This document shows, one piece after another, positions 34,101 to 44,113 of a stretch of DNA of 64,000 bases. The notes under the pieces are model-generated. The model saw only the letters and a list, made by a program, of their open reading frames with translations. It ran no database searches and was not told the DNA's origin. The translations under genes and the position numbers were made by a program. The DNA comes from Chalara sp. BL73 (taxonomy: Eukaryota; Ascomycota; Leotiomycetes; Helotiales). Each line of letters starts with the position of its first letter. Within the stretch, counting starts at the first letter, position 1. Location of the stretch: contig CAKJVC010000107.1 of the NCBI GenBank assembly GCA_918026815.1, positions 1 through 64,000 on the forward strand, written 5' to 3'.

Positions 34101-35285
34101 GCTGCGGCTCTAAACAAGCAAGGCAATTACCAAAAATCTGAACAGATGCATCGACAAGTGCTAAAGCTCCGGATAAAGGTGTTAGGCCCTGAGCATCCAC
34201 ACACGTTAATGAGCATGTGCTATGTAGCTGCGGCTCTAAGCGACCAAGGCAACTACCAAGAAGCTGAGCAGATGCATCGACAAGTGCTAAAGCTCCAGAT
34301 GAAGGTGTTAGGCCCTGAGCATCCACACACGTTAGCGAGCATAAGCCATGTAGCTGCGGCTCTAAGCGACCAAGGCAACTACCAAGAAGCTGAACAGATG
34401 CATCGGCAAGAACTAGATCTCTGCTCGAAAGTGTTAGGCCCTGAGCATCCACACACGTTAACGAGCATGTGCAATGTAGCTGCGGCTCTAAGCGACCAAG
34501 GCAACTACCAAGAAGCTGAACAGATGCATCGGCAAGAACTAGATCTCTGCTCGAAAGTGTTAGGCCCTGAGCATCCAGACACGTTAACGAGCATGTGCAA
34601 TGTAGCTGCGGCTCTAAGCAAGCAAGGCAACTACCAAGAAGCTGAGCAGATGCATCGACAAGTGCTAAAGCTCCGGATGAAGGTGTTAGGCCCCAAACAC
34701 CCACACACGTTAACGAGCATGTGCTATGTAGCTGCGGCTCTAAGCAAGCAAGGCAACTACCAAGAAGCTGAACAGATGCACCGCCAAGTGCTAAAGCTCC
34801 GGATAAAAGTGTTAGGCCCTGGGCATCCACACACGTTAGCGAGCATGTGCTATGTAGCTGCGGCTCTAAGCGACCAAGGCAACTACCAAGAAGCTGAGCA
34901 GATGCATCGACAAGTGCTAAAGCTCCGGATAAAGGTGTTAGGCCCTGAGCATCCAGACACGTTAACGAGCATGAGCCATGTAGCTGCGGCTCTAAGCAAG
35001 CAAGGCAATTACCAAGAAGCTGAACAGATGCATCGCCAAGTGCTAAAGCTCCGGAAAAAGGTGTTAGGCCCTAAGCACCCTAGGACTCTGAAGAGTACAA
35101 ACAATCTTGTACAAGCGCTGAACGATCAGGAGAAGTACCCCGAAGTTAAGGAGATACACCCAAAGACATTGGCGTTAACAACAAAGGTGCCAAGGCAAAA
35201 AGCATCATTTGAAGATGACGAACCGAAACAATCTCAGACAGGTGCTGAAATATCCAAGAGCCTAAAAAGACGCAGAATCATATGA
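31106..35285 (+). CDS. NOD-like receptor: PNP_UDP - NB-ARC - 13 TPR
   Basis: Two exons, 31,106-32,078 and 32,227-35,285, give 1,343 aa; the 148-nt intron is GTTAGT...CACTGAC...TTTAG. Residues 12-320 form a nucleoside phosphorylase-like effector (YTVAWICALPIEK, LLVGIAGGVP, VLAVEMEAAGLM, IRGICDYADSH). The NB-ARC follows: VPFPRNERFVGR near 332, P-loop GLGGVGKT at 368-375, Walker B WILIIDNADD at about 443-452, GSIIFTTRNR, LAYLPLAL and an MHD-like FDVHRLVHL. Thirteen 42-residue TPR units follow, then a basic tail (KSLKRRRII). In this family the repeats sense a ligand, the NB-ARC oligomerises and the N-terminal domain acts; the ligand is unknown. ATG 31,106 is chosen because it leads straight into the PNP domain. 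All key motifs are intact. Confidence 0.9.
33504..35141 (+). repeat. 13 tandem 126-bp TPR-coding units
   Basis: Exactly 13 x 126 bp. The consensus begins EAEQMHRQVLKLR.KVLGPEH; variation is concentrated at a few codons (after MHRQ, around KVL, at HP.TL, and SM.YVA / S(K/D)Q). Some units are almost identical at DNA level, showing recent exchange or gene conversion between units. Confidence 0.95.
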
Positions 35286-36239
35286 AGTGTTGTAAATTTG
35301 ATTCAGCTATGCCGAGTATGAGTTAAAGATTGGAGAAGAGCTGAGAAGAGAAGTGTATTGTTGTTAAGTGGGGAGCGAGAGTCCTGGGTATTTGAAAGTT
35401 GGACTTGATGAATTGAACCGAGTTATAGATATGGGGGTTGGAGATAGAGGGAAAGAGAGAGGGACGAGAAAGGGGGTTTTAAAGGGGGTTGGACATGAGG
35501 TTTTGGGGAATGCGAATAGAGGTAGGAGTGTTGCTTTGGTCGTTGGCATTATTAGCAAGTTCTTTAGTGAAGAGTGGGGGCCAATACGTGGTATTTTTTA
35601 CAAACCAGGTGGATTGTGAGAACAAATCGTGTGCACCATTTAGGTAGTGTTTACAAACTAGGTGGGTGTACAAACTAAGTGGTGTGTACAGTACAACGTA
35701 AGTATTGCGTAAAAACCAGTGGAATTCGCCTGCGCGATCATCTCGTCTATTTAGAATCGTCTTGGTTTTCGGATAGTCTCCAAGATAATGCCCGGAAGTC
35801 CATTTCACTGACTACCTCGCTTTTTGGATGGTCTCCAAGATGACTCTAAAGCATTCCACCGTCTATCGGCCCTAAGATTAGATGATAAGGGCCACCATCT
35901 GATCCGTCTATGGGTCAGTCTAATCGCCTTTCACCTACAGTACTGTACTGTACGTGGTATCGGTATATTGACAGTCACATGATAACTCGCTTATCCCCAT
36001 CTGGTAGGTGGGCTCTTCGAAGGAGAAATAAGTGGCTCATATTTGGACTTAGCTCTCTCCCTTTTGGCCGCAGCTTGCTCGCGGCATTTATTGCATGACA
36101 CGAGCTTTCGATAACCCTTGTTGTTTTCGTCTGTAATAGTTAAAGAAAGTGACATATTAATAACAACTTTGTAGACCTGCTCAGAAAAAATTTATGATTC
36201 CAAAACTAGAGATTTGTCTCGTGACACAGTGAGTCTCGG
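35286..36239. other. intergenic region, no gene seen
   Basis: Purine-rich at 35,330-35,580, otherwise unremarkable. TGTACAAACTA/GTGTACAGTACAA direct and inverted words cluster at 35,630-35,700. No domain or intron-bearing frame recognised. Confidence 0.5.
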
Positions 36240-36258
36240 GACGCAGGGACAGACGTTA
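36240..36258. mobile_element. lone terminal-inverted-repeat-like end
   Basis: GGGACGCAGGGACAGACGT, followed by TA, matches the first 16-18 bases of the inverted repeats at 40,155 and 57,120 (ACGTCCGTCCCTGCGT) with one difference, then diverges. The partner end was not found. Confidence 0.45.
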
Positions 36259-36495
36259 TAAGATCAAATTTTCATATTAATACTAGAGCTCTACGAGATA
36301 TCTCATACTAATACTAGCGTAGTGTCAAAAAATCGATCTCATATGTCTCAAGCCACAATATCACTAAATATCACCGTACTACTGCGATCACTGCCTAACT
36401 TATAATTCTTCTTCGTCGTCGGATTCAACTGTTGCTTGTTTTCCTCTTGAACTACATCTTGTTAAAGGCTGTCCACTCTTGTAAGTTGTCAACAC

Positions 36496-38817
36496 TCACA
36501 TATCATTCGCAATGAGGCGCATCAATTCCTCCATTCGGTCATCTTGCGTTTGCACCCTAACCCCAATCCTGCTGGTCTTCTTCATCAACAATTCCAAAGC
36601 AGAGGTGAGTTTCTCCAATTTCAAAGCCAGGTCATCTGTGTTTGAAAGACTTGAACTTGACCACGAGCTCGCACCGGGCTTGCCCTGTTGCATCGAGTTC
36701 ATAAAGGATACCGGCACTTTGTTCACAAACTTGGGCTGAACTTTCCATGGAACTTCGATGCCCACTTTTGCACAATAAGCCGTGATCTCATTGTCTGCCA
36801 CTCTCCCTCGTGCTAGCAATTGGAAGTCAGATCTGGTCATTATCTCTATGCTAGACTTCATCTGCACACAGCACATGGTGACAGCAGCTGAACCCTGAGC
36901 TTTATCAATGCCATGCATATCCTTAAAGGTTGCACACTCTTTCGTCCCAACGGCACACCATAAAAGTTTGACGTACTCGTCACGTTGCCTCCAGCTCCAG
37001 TTCTCTACCTTTGCACCATTACCAGTCCTAAGGGCTAGCCGTTTTATGCCCGTAGTTTGAAAGTAGGCTGTTGTATCGATGTCTTCCCCAGATTGCAGTT
37101 TAAATATTCCATTTTGTTCTCTAATGATCAAGGTGGTTCTCCCATTAGGCATACCTCTGTAAAGATGCTCCCGACCAGCGATTATTATTCTGCCATCTGG
37201 TAGTGGACAAGTCGTCCATGGGTATTTAATGTTTTCCGCATTTTTAGCATGCTGAGGCAGATTTCGAGGCGGCAGATTTTGGGGTGGCAGATTTTGGGGC
37301 GGCAGATTTTGGGGCGGCAGATTTTGGGGCGGCAGATTTTGAGGTGGCGGGTTTTGAGGTGGCGGGTTTTGTGGCAGCGGATTTTGTGGCGGCAGATTTT
37401 GAGGCGGCAGCGGATTTTGAGGTGGCGGATTTTGGGGCAGCGGATTTTGTGGCGGCAGATTTTGGGGCGGATAAGCCTGTCCCGTGACTCTCGCTTCTAC
37501 TCTCGCGCAAGTATCTACCGCAAGTCCGGTAGGAGGAGGAACAAGAGTATCTGCGAAATTCTGCGGATACCCCTCCTTCTGAACAAAATTGTTTGCGCTA
37601 TCTCGAAACTGCGTATACTTAAGCGCTAAGTCTTCGTTTAGTGGATCGGAATGAAGCGCTTCCCAGGCGCTGGACACATCACTTATTGCATTGTAATGTC
37701 CTTCAAATTGTGCAAAGTCGAATGGCTCGACTTTTGGCAATTTAGCATTTTGATTAGCTTTCTGCAGAGTGTCAACCTTCAGTCGTATTTCCTCGGTGTT
37801 AGCGTCAATCAGCTTTTTTGTATCGTTCATTTGGTCAGTATTTTGTGTAATGTATCCAACCAAGTAACGTCTGAGAGGTCCATTTATCCCACCAATCTCT
37901 GATCGAATATTGTTTATTTCAACCAATGCCGCTTTGTACTCTTCAGTCTCTTCTAGATCGTCCATCTCATAATCCCCCTCTTCATCATCATCATCATCAT
38001 CATCATCGGGCTGGCTGACATCAACTTCGTGATCAATTTGTGGTGGAATCTCTATTTCGCCATTATGATGAGGCACTTCTACGAGTCCCAGACATATATC
38101 TTTAAAGTTGTGTTCTGCAGGATAAATGTCTTCTCTACGCAATGTCGAAATCGAGTTATTAACCGCTTCAAGCGCCGCTACGAACCTCTTGTTTGTTTTC
38201 TCGTTATATTCGGATTGATAAGTTTTCATCCAAATATTTCGTGACTCTTGCAAGCAAAAAGCGTATGAATGTAAAGGTGCAATTTTTCTTCTCAGTGGAA
38301 TATAAGCAGAACAAGCAGCAAAATTCTGCTCTTGGCTCAGCGTTGAGCTTGATAGCTTGGGCTGTCTTATCGGCAATAGTCGGACTTGCCCAAAAGTTGC
38401 TTCTTGTTTCAGGTCTGCATTGTGTTTCGCGATAGCTTCGTTTACATTCTCCAAAACAATACTTCCAGTAGATGCATAATCATCAAACTTTTTTTCGATA
38501 TTCTTGAAGAAGCCTTTAGTAGTCGGTTTTTCTGAAAGCATTGCTTTAAGTGCAATCCATTTCTCAGATTGAGACTTCTGAGCCTCAAAAGCTTTTCTGT
38601 ATTGGCCTCTCCAGAAGTCCTGCTCCTTGGATGGCTTTTTAATAATCTCTTGGAAATGGCTTTGATCTTGAAGCTTAGGCTCACGAATGCTGACTTTCGT
38701 TTCTGAAGCGTCCGCTGCCGGCAAACCGGAGCCGGCAGCATCAAATTGTGCCCCTCCATTTTGATTTTGACTACCAATATGTGCACCTTGAGTTGCTGAA
38801 GATGTAGCTGTTGCCAT
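36496..38817 (-). CDS. 773-aa protein with PPQN repeats and acidic tract, unknown function
   Basis: A single 774-codon frame with a TATA box (38,969-38,978) about 150 bp upstream. I do not recognise the family. In order: a polar, probably helical N-terminal half (residues 50-270), an Asp-rich run of eight D near 277-285, a helical segment (300-400), a Pro/Gln/Asn repeat array (PPQNLPPQNPLPQNPPPQN type, about residues 455-525), a compact Trp-containing C-terminal domain (TTCPLPDGRIIIAGREHLYR; NWSWRQRDEYVKLLWC) and a coiled-coil end (LALKLEKLTSALELLMKK). No signal peptide or membrane segment. The gene is divergent from the cupredoxin gene, 351 bp apart. Confidence 0.75.
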   Translation of the reverse strand: MATATSSATQGAHIGSQNQNGGAQFDAAGSGLPAADASETKVSIREPKLQDQSHFQEIIKKPSKEQDFWRGQYRKAFEAQKSQSEKWIALKAMLSEKPTTKGFFKNIEKKFDDYASTGSIVLENVNEAIAKHNADLKQEATFGQVRLLPIRQPKLSSSTLSQEQNFAACSAYIPLRRKIAPLHSYAFCLQESRNIWMKTYQSEYNEKTNKRFVAALEAVNNSISTLRREDIYPAEHNFKDICLGLVEVPHHNGEIEIPPQIDHEVDVSQPDDDDDDDDEEGDYEMDDLEETEEYKAALVEINNIRSEIGGINGPLRRYLVGYITQNTDQMNDTKKLIDANTEEIRLKVDTLQKANQNAKLPKVEPFDFAQFEGHYNAISDVSSAWEALHSDPLNEDLALKYTQFRDSANNFVQKEGYPQNFADTLVPPPTGLAVDTCARVEARVTGQAYPPQNLPPQNPLPQNPPPQNPLPPQNLPPQNPLPQNPPPQNPPPQNLPPQNLPPQNLPPQNLPPQNLPPRNLPQHAKNAENIKYPWTTCPLPDGRIIIAGREHLYRGMPNGRTTLIIREQNGIFKLQSGEDIDTTAYFQTTGIKRLALRTGNGAKVENWSWRQRDEYVKLLWCAVGTKECATFKDMHGIDKAQGSAAVTMCCVQMKSSIEIMTRSDFQLLARGRVADNEITAYCAKVGIEVPWKVQPKFVNKVPVSFMNSMQQGKPGASSWSSSSLSNTDDLALKLEKLTSALELLMKKTSRIGVRVQTQDDRMEELMRLIANDM

Positions 38818-38968
38818 TTTGGTTGATACTTTCTAGGTGCAAAGAAATAATATTACGGAAGTTGTCAATAGAATGAGAGTTTATAGTTAGGAAATGTGCT
38901 TGTGAAACCAGTTCACAATGTAAGGATTGTATGTTGTATTGAAAATTCGATGACTTGGGAGATCTCAA

Positions 38969-38978
38969 TATTTATATA
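38969..38978 (-). promoter_or_regulatory. TATA box of the 773-aa gene
   Basis: TATATAAATA on the minus strand, 151 bp upstream of the ATG at 38,817. Confidence 0.55.
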
Positions 38979-39119
38979 GAGGAGACAACGACCTGTAACA
39001 GGATTCAGTACCCAGTTTAGAGTCCTGCAAGTTGAAGCAAAATTTTAGAAACGAAATTAAAATATCAAAACTGAAAATTGTTTTCGGCAAAAAAACCTTA
39101 GCGGGAGAGTTGCCGACCT

Positions 39120-39126
39120 TATATAA
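39120..39126 (+). promoter_or_regulatory. TATA box of the cupredoxin gene
   Basis: TATATAA 43 bp upstream of the ATG at 39,169, in the intergenic strip shared with the divergent 773-aa gene. Confidence 0.6.
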
Positions 39127-39168
39127 TCCACATTCTGACTTCTTCGCAACATCAACAAGTCTTGTACA

Positions 39169-39966
39169 ATGATGCACTCTCAAACTTTGTGGTGCTGTGC
39201 TTTCCACCTCTGGCTGGGCGCATTCTCAGTCGCTAAAGCTTCATGGGCAAATTCAACACGGACCAACCATACAGGACCGAGCGACTGGATTCATCATACA
39301 AGCTCACTTCGCCAGAACTATACCACCACAATGAGAGCAGATAAGCCGAGCTGCAGCTCTGTCGCTCCTGCATTAATGGAGTCCGCAAAGCCAAAATTTG
39401 AAGTTGCTGTTGGCGCACGAGGAGAACTCGTGTTTGAACCGAATAGAGTCGACGCCGGACTTGGAGATGTTATCCGATTCATGTTTTTAGCAAAAAACCA
39501 TACTTTGACTCAATCTACAGGGTCACATCCATGCACAAACATTGGCGGATTTAGCACCGGCTTCAGGCAATATAATCCAATGAATGTTTCGGGGCTTTTT
39601 GTTGTAGATTATGTGGTAGATAGCCTCGAACCGCAGTGGTTCTTTTGCGCTCAAACAATGCCGAAATCACATTGCGAAGCAGGCATGGTATTTACTCTCA
39701 ACTCTCGGATCGGAGACATAGCTAGCGGCTTGAACACAAGCCTGCAGCCGAAAGCCAACTCATCGTGGACGAAAATGCCCAACCCACCGGCTATATCCTC
39801 ATTAAGCACATATATGGCTACCATAAATACTACACCCTCGGCTTCCCCTACTGTGGGCTCTGAAACCCCTACGGCGACGTTTTCACTCGGTAAGCGGTTG
39901 ATGGAGGATTTGGATCATGTAGTTTTGTCGTTTTTTATGGTCCAATTGTACTTTCTAGTAGCATAG
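39169..39966 (+). CDS. secreted cupredoxin-like protein, probably GPI-anchored
   Basis: 265 aa. Residues 1-24 are a signal peptide (hydrophobic, ending SVAKAS). Residues 77-180 match the fungal extracellular cupredoxin pattern: FEPNRVDAGLGDVIRFMF, NHTLTQS, PCTNIGGFSTGF, QWFFC and SHCEAGMVFTLN. Likely copper ligands His111, Cys160, His168 and Met173 are all present. A Ser/Thr-rich linker and a hydrophobic tail (VVLSFFMVQLYFLVA) suggest a GPI signal. The protein probably sits at the cell surface; its redox partner is unknown. Either Met of the MM pair could be the start. Confidence 0.8.
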   Translation: MMHSQTLWCCAFHLWLGAFSVAKASWANSTRTNHTGPSDWIHHTSSLRQNYTTTMRADKPSCSSVAPALMESAKPKFEVAVGARGELVFEPNRVDAGLGDVIRFMFLAKNHTLTQSTGSHPCTNIGGFSTGFRQYNPMNVSGLFVVDYVVDSLEPQWFFCAQTMPKSHCEAGMVFTLNSRIGDIASGLNTSLQPKANSSWTKMPNPPAISSLSTYMATINTTPSASPTVGSETPTATFSLGKRLMEDLDHVVLSFFMVQLYFLVA

Positions 39967-40154
39967 TGGCGGAAGAAATAGTGACATGATGAAAGGTTGA
40001 AGCTTTGATGTTATTTCCTTGGAAGGACTCAAGTAATTTGAATAAAGGCCCAGCGAATGTAGAAAAGATCCTAATAGTCATGCCCATTATTGTCTTTGTG
40101 CCACCTTTTCTTTTTAGAGACAAGACTCCCTTGTTGAGAAATGGAAAGTATATA

Positions 40155-40389
40155 ACGTCCGTCCCTGCGTGGCGAAAAACCCTGCGTGGCGAAAAAGTTG
40201 AACAAATTTCGAAGTTACAAATTATGATATTAATAGAAATAGTGTAATAAACATTCTGCTATTATTAAATATAATTTTTTTTATTGTGGCTGGTTTAAAA
40301 AGGATATTGTAGGGGAAAATCCTGCAATCCTTGCGATTTGATTGGTCGTTTTCGGCACACCGGGTTTTTCGCTACGTAGGGACGGACGT
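40155..40389. mobile_element. MITE with ACGTCCGTCCCT terminal inverted repeats, TA target site
   Basis: The left end ACGTCCGTCCCTGCGTGGCG is inverted at the right end over about 40 bp (first 12 bases perfect). The element is flanked by TA on both sides (40,153-40,154 and 40,390-40,391), as for Tc1/mariner-type insertion. The interior of about 150 bp is AT-rich and non-coding. A GCGTGGCGAAAAA motif is repeated within each arm. Confidence 0.85.
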
Positions 40390-40599
40390 TACGCTCTAGG
40401 AATATTATCTTGCCATGGAAATTTTGAATTTCAGACAACTATGTTTTATAACACCTCTGTATCTCTCTCTATTTTGAATAGTACATCTTTTCAATACCAT
40501 CCTTTATTTCTATCCACACTGCCTTCATTCCATGCCATAACGGAGATTTCTGCGAGGACATTAGTTGTGATGTCACTTTAACCACCTGATTTGGTATAC

Positions 40600-40923
40600 T
40601 TACGGCATCCGACGCCGTGTCAAGATTGAATTGATACCCTTTTCAAGCTTCGAGATCCATTTTCTGGATTTCTCGATCGATGCCTGCCTATTTTCATGGT
40701 CTTCTTGCTCCCATCTTCGGATCTGGTCCTCCAATTTACGCTTTTGTTTGTATTTTGATTCAAGTCTCACACAGAGCCGACATTTCCCTTTACGCTTCAA
40801 ACTTTGCCAAATAAGCTTTATTTCGCAAATTCTTCCAGTCCTGTATTTTCTGGCACACTGTTGGCGGAGCATACCCCATTTGAAGTCTCTGCAATCATAA
40901 ACATGATTGTCATAGAAGCACAT
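40600..40923 (-). CDS. conserved small fungal Cys-rich protein, unknown function
   Basis: 107 aa. The pattern CxxxxxxxxCRDFKWG, then QQCARKYRTGRICEIKL, GKCRLC, a basic coiled-coil stretch and ASIEKSRKWISKLEKGI fits a small protein I have seen in many filamentous fungi, usually annotated only as hypothetical. Six Cys in the first half could bind a metal; this is inferred. The frame is short but intact with an ATG start. Confidence 0.6.
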   Translation of the reverse strand: MCFYDNHVYDCRDFKWGMLRQQCARKYRTGRICEIKLIWQSLKRKGKCRLCVRLESKYKQKRKLEDQIRRWEQEDHENRQASIEKSRKWISKLEKGINSILTRRRMP

Positions 40924-41529
40924 GTTGTTTTGCTACTTCTTTTTCCGACGAGGGCATGCAAAAAATTGTTTCGAATATAGTATCCATAGAAATAAGGGGA
41001 TGAAGTTCAGTTTACTAGTTCTGGTTTATCGGGGTCAATAAGTTATGCATAATAGCATTCCGTAAGCCGATGCACTGTGCCGTACACAGACATCAGACCC
41101 GCAAACCCGCATTCATTTCTCATCACATGTTCAAAATATCATGCGTGGTTTGCATTAGTCAAATTCCGACACTTTGGTTCGCGCTAGCGCTTGATGGTGC
41201 AGCACACCGAGTATGCACGATCCCCCAAAACTTAATGTGACGAATACGAGTGTCGGATCCATACTCCCCCATTAGGCAAGGTACCCGCGCGAATCATAGT
41301 CTATAGTCTACATCTCCTGGAGATGGCATCCTGAGTATTTGATTCGTCCATTTTGGGGTATATTCCATTCAATGAAGTCTTGTGGGCAACATCTTCCGAG
41401 GGCGACGTCCCGTAGATATGATTTGTTGCAGCACTGTGATCTTATACCCTATCCAGGAGGCTCTCCTTCGCATGTAACTTTCGATGCTTTCCATTGCCAC
41501 CGACTTGTATTAACATTCACTACATATTG
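40924..41529. other. intergenic, upstream of the Ulp1-like gene
   Basis: No supported gene. It contains the near-palindrome ACATCTCCTGGAGATGGCATC at 41,310-41,330, which recurs inverted at 52,156-52,176. Confidence 0.5.
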
Positions 41530-43332
41530 ATGATGACCGATGCTTCAATGCCCGACAATTCATTCCCGTTCGATACTCTTAACGATCATGCCTTTCTTTT
41601 TAGTTTTAGGCAATTTTGTCAATTTATTCTTCCCCCAAATCGTCGGCTTCGCCATCTCATGGCCAAAATTCTCGAGGAAGAAACAAAGACCGCGAGCAAC
41701 TTAATGCCATTTTCATGGTTCTCCATTGGTGATATTCAGCCTTTACCAGCCCTTGAAGACGGGTGGATCAACGAACTGCCGAAGTTACAGGAAATGGCTT
41801 ATCCAAAAATCCCTAATGTCCAAAAGCGTTCACTTCAAGCACTTGTAAACGGGGAGATGATCAATGATGAGATTGTTGACGACTATCTCAATATGGTAGC
41901 TTCAAGAGAGCATACCAAAATAGGGAGTAGCTGGCTCATTCCCTTTACGCTGCGAAAAGGCTCCCTTGACCTCCAGAGCAAGAGCTTCAATTTTAAATAT
42001 TTGAGAGAATATGGTCAGATGTTCATCCCAATTAATGAAGACTTACATTGGACTTTCGCACGTCTACAACAAGGGCCAGCCAGGGTACACGCTCAACATT
42101 ACAATAGCTTAGGCACGAGAGTCCCTGGGGTATTCGTGGAATGGATGGAACAGAAGTCCGTTGAATCTGGGATAGCCTACAAGATCGAAGCCTGCGCGGG
42201 TCCCTCACAGCATAACTCCACGGACTGCGGGCTGTTCATGTTATTTGGCATTCGATTGATGGCAATGGGGTCGCGCCACTTTGCGCAAAATGAAGCCAAA
42301 GCAATTATGCCAACGTCTCGTGCGCGAGTTTTTGTTGAGATCCTCGCTCGCAAGCTAGATCCAAACCCTGATGAGCTCCCAAAATTTTCTCATATACCCA
42401 ATTCAGATACCGACTCAGTTCTTTCACCGGCGGCTTCATCATCCATATGTATCCTTGAGGGGGATCCTGGAAAGGGAGTTCGCTTTACACCAACCCCTTC
42501 AAATGAGAATCTAGGAAAGTTCCCTGGGCTTGGAAAGGGAACGGCCGACTCTCCTATTCACTTTACCCCGACCCCTTCAAATGAGAGTACAGCCGGCTCT
42601 CCCGTTTACTTTACACCAAGCCTTTCACCAGGAGACACTCGAGTTGAGAAAGACATCAAAGCTGCACGGGAGATGGCGTGGCAGTTTGGGGAGATGAACA
42701 TTCCTTATAATCTCCAAGATGCGATACACACGTATCGTGCATCAACACGCAGAGCTGGGGACACTTCTCTCGCTGCTCTATGGAAAAGGGTGTCCATTGC
42801 TCCGGATAACACTCTTTTGACATGGTACGATCGAATGGAGTTCTCAAGGAAATTCGAAGAAGAAGTGAATCGTTTGCAGCCGAAAGGAGATACATTAACC
42901 AAAAAAACGGCTAAAAGGCTGCGAGAGCTACTTGATTGCACAGTCACCGACTGGACGTTTGTTCTCCGGCAAGCTAGATCGTACGGATCATTTTGGTTAG
43001 AACTTGTCGGCCTCTTTGAGCCATATCTTGATTTTCCGAGTGTAGCTATTTGCGCACTAGGTTCCTGTTATACGACATCAGCGTATGAAAGACTTAGCAA
43101 GGCAGGGAGATTAGCATTCACCACACGTTTGAAGGATGATATAAACTCACGAACCTCCGATATGATTTCCAAATTACAATGTGCAACTCCGCTCTTTTCA
43201 ATGGTCGTCGTGGAGAGAAACATGCCAAAGGGTCAATTACCACTTGAGGTTGCCAAAAAATTGTCCCTTTCTTCATTTGAACTTCTTATGGTCATCGAGC
43301 CTGTCAATAAAATGCCGATAACAAGGGTTTAA
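41530..43332 (+). CDS. Ulp1-like (C48 family) cysteine protease domain protein
   Basis: 600 aa from ATG 41,530. The region of residues 110-265 matches the Ulp1/SENP protease fold: VNGEMINDEIVDDYL (substrate groove), MFIPINEDLHWTFARL with His173, HYNSLG with Asn192 where Asp is usual, Gln227 and Cys233 in QHNSTDCGLFML. Asn in place of Asp occurs in some active cysteine proteases, so activity is plausible but not certain. Residues 305-375 carry three copies of a FTPTPSNE-type repeat; the C-terminal 230 residues are unrecognised. Known relatives remove SUMO or ubiquitin-like tags, and similar domains also occur in some transposons. No intron is needed. Confidence 0.7.
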   Translation: MMTDASMPDNSFPFDTLNDHAFLFSFRQFCQFILPPNRRLRHLMAKILEEETKTASNLMPFSWFSIGDIQPLPALEDGWINELPKLQEMAYPKIPNVQKRSLQALVNGEMINDEIVDDYLNMVASREHTKIGSSWLIPFTLRKGSLDLQSKSFNFKYLREYGQMFIPINEDLHWTFARLQQGPARVHAQHYNSLGTRVPGVFVEWMEQKSVESGIAYKIEACAGPSQHNSTDCGLFMLFGIRLMAMGSRHFAQNEAKAIMPTSRARVFVEILARKLDPNPDELPKFSHIPNSDTDSVLSPAASSSICILEGDPGKGVRFTPTPSNENLGKFPGLGKGTADSPIHFTPTPSNESTAGSPVYFTPSLSPGDTRVEKDIKAAREMAWQFGEMNIPYNLQDAIHTYRASTRRAGDTSLAALWKRVSIAPDNTLLTWYDRMEFSRKFEEEVNRLQPKGDTLTKKTAKRLRELLDCTVTDWTFVLRQARSYGSFWLELVGLFEPYLDFPSVAICALGSCYTTSAYERLSKAGRLAFTTRLKDDINSRTSDMISKLQCATPLFSMVVVERNMPKGQLPLEVAKKLSLSSFELLMVIEPVNKMPITRV

Positions 43333-43472
43333 TTTTCATCAATAAAATATGAAAGGCTTGCAATTAGAGGCTCTGGAACAAAATGACATTTATAAACGCA
43401 CAAAGCATGTATCCTAATCGAAATCAAAGATCAACAAATTGCACAGCAATTTCCTCGCCATCACCTTTTTGA

Positions 43473-44113
43473 TTACCCTAAATGCTTACGACGTTTGGAT
43501 GCCTGGTCAACCCCTCCCTCCTGCTCGTAGCTGTCCCCATAGTGCTTTCTTTTCTTCGATGGTTCCTCCTGTAGAGCGAACTCTTCACAGTTTTCGGGGA
43601 GGGATACCGGCTCATGCATCTCGAACTGTTTCTTGGTCAGTGGTGGACATATAAGGGTTGAAACCAGCTTACACAACAATACTCCTTCTCTAGCTCTCGT
43701 GCCAGAACCAAGTTGTCTCTCTCTTCTTCAGCTGCCGATCGTCTTTGTTGTTCGCGCTGAAGATCCATTTGCAGTTCCTGAATCTTCATTGCAGAAGTAC
43801 GAACCCACGCCTGCTCCATAAACCAAGCTCGCTCAAATGTCATTCCCTTATTCATGAACTCATTCATTGTTGTTCGACTATTGTTGTGAGCCTCTGTTTC
43901 CTGCTCAAGAAGCTTTGTTAGAAAAGCGATTTGTTGATACAAGATATCCTGAGTCCCCCGTGGTGGCTGTGAGGGCATGGGCTCGATATTCCGGTGAGGG
44001 CGAGGAGGGAGAGGAGGTAGAATTGCAGGAGAAGGTAACTGGTGGTGGGCATTATTATGCAACGAGATCTGTCCCTCGTTAATTTGGAAAGTCTCCGACG
44101 CTACTGAAGCCAT
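43473..44113 (-). CDS. coiled-coil protein with C-terminal nuclear signals
   Basis: Two exons, 43,673-44,113 and 43,473-43,625, with a 47-nt intron (GTAAGC...CACTGAC...CAG) give 197 aa. The N-terminal 60 residues are Pro-rich; residues 70-147 form a coiled coil (KIQELQMDLQREQQRRSAAE); the tail has two basic clusters (SKKRKHYG and SKRRKH), a likely nuclear signal. TATA box at 44,212-44,219. ATG 44,113 is chosen over the upstream in-frame codons because it lies downstream of the expected transcript start. No family recognised. It converges with the Ulp1-like gene, 140 bp away. Confidence 0.6.

Noticed and set aside
33430..34830. A 466-codon minus-strand frame across the TPR array
   Set aside because: Same cause: an open antisense frame repeated with the 126-bp unit. 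The sense frame carries the full receptor.
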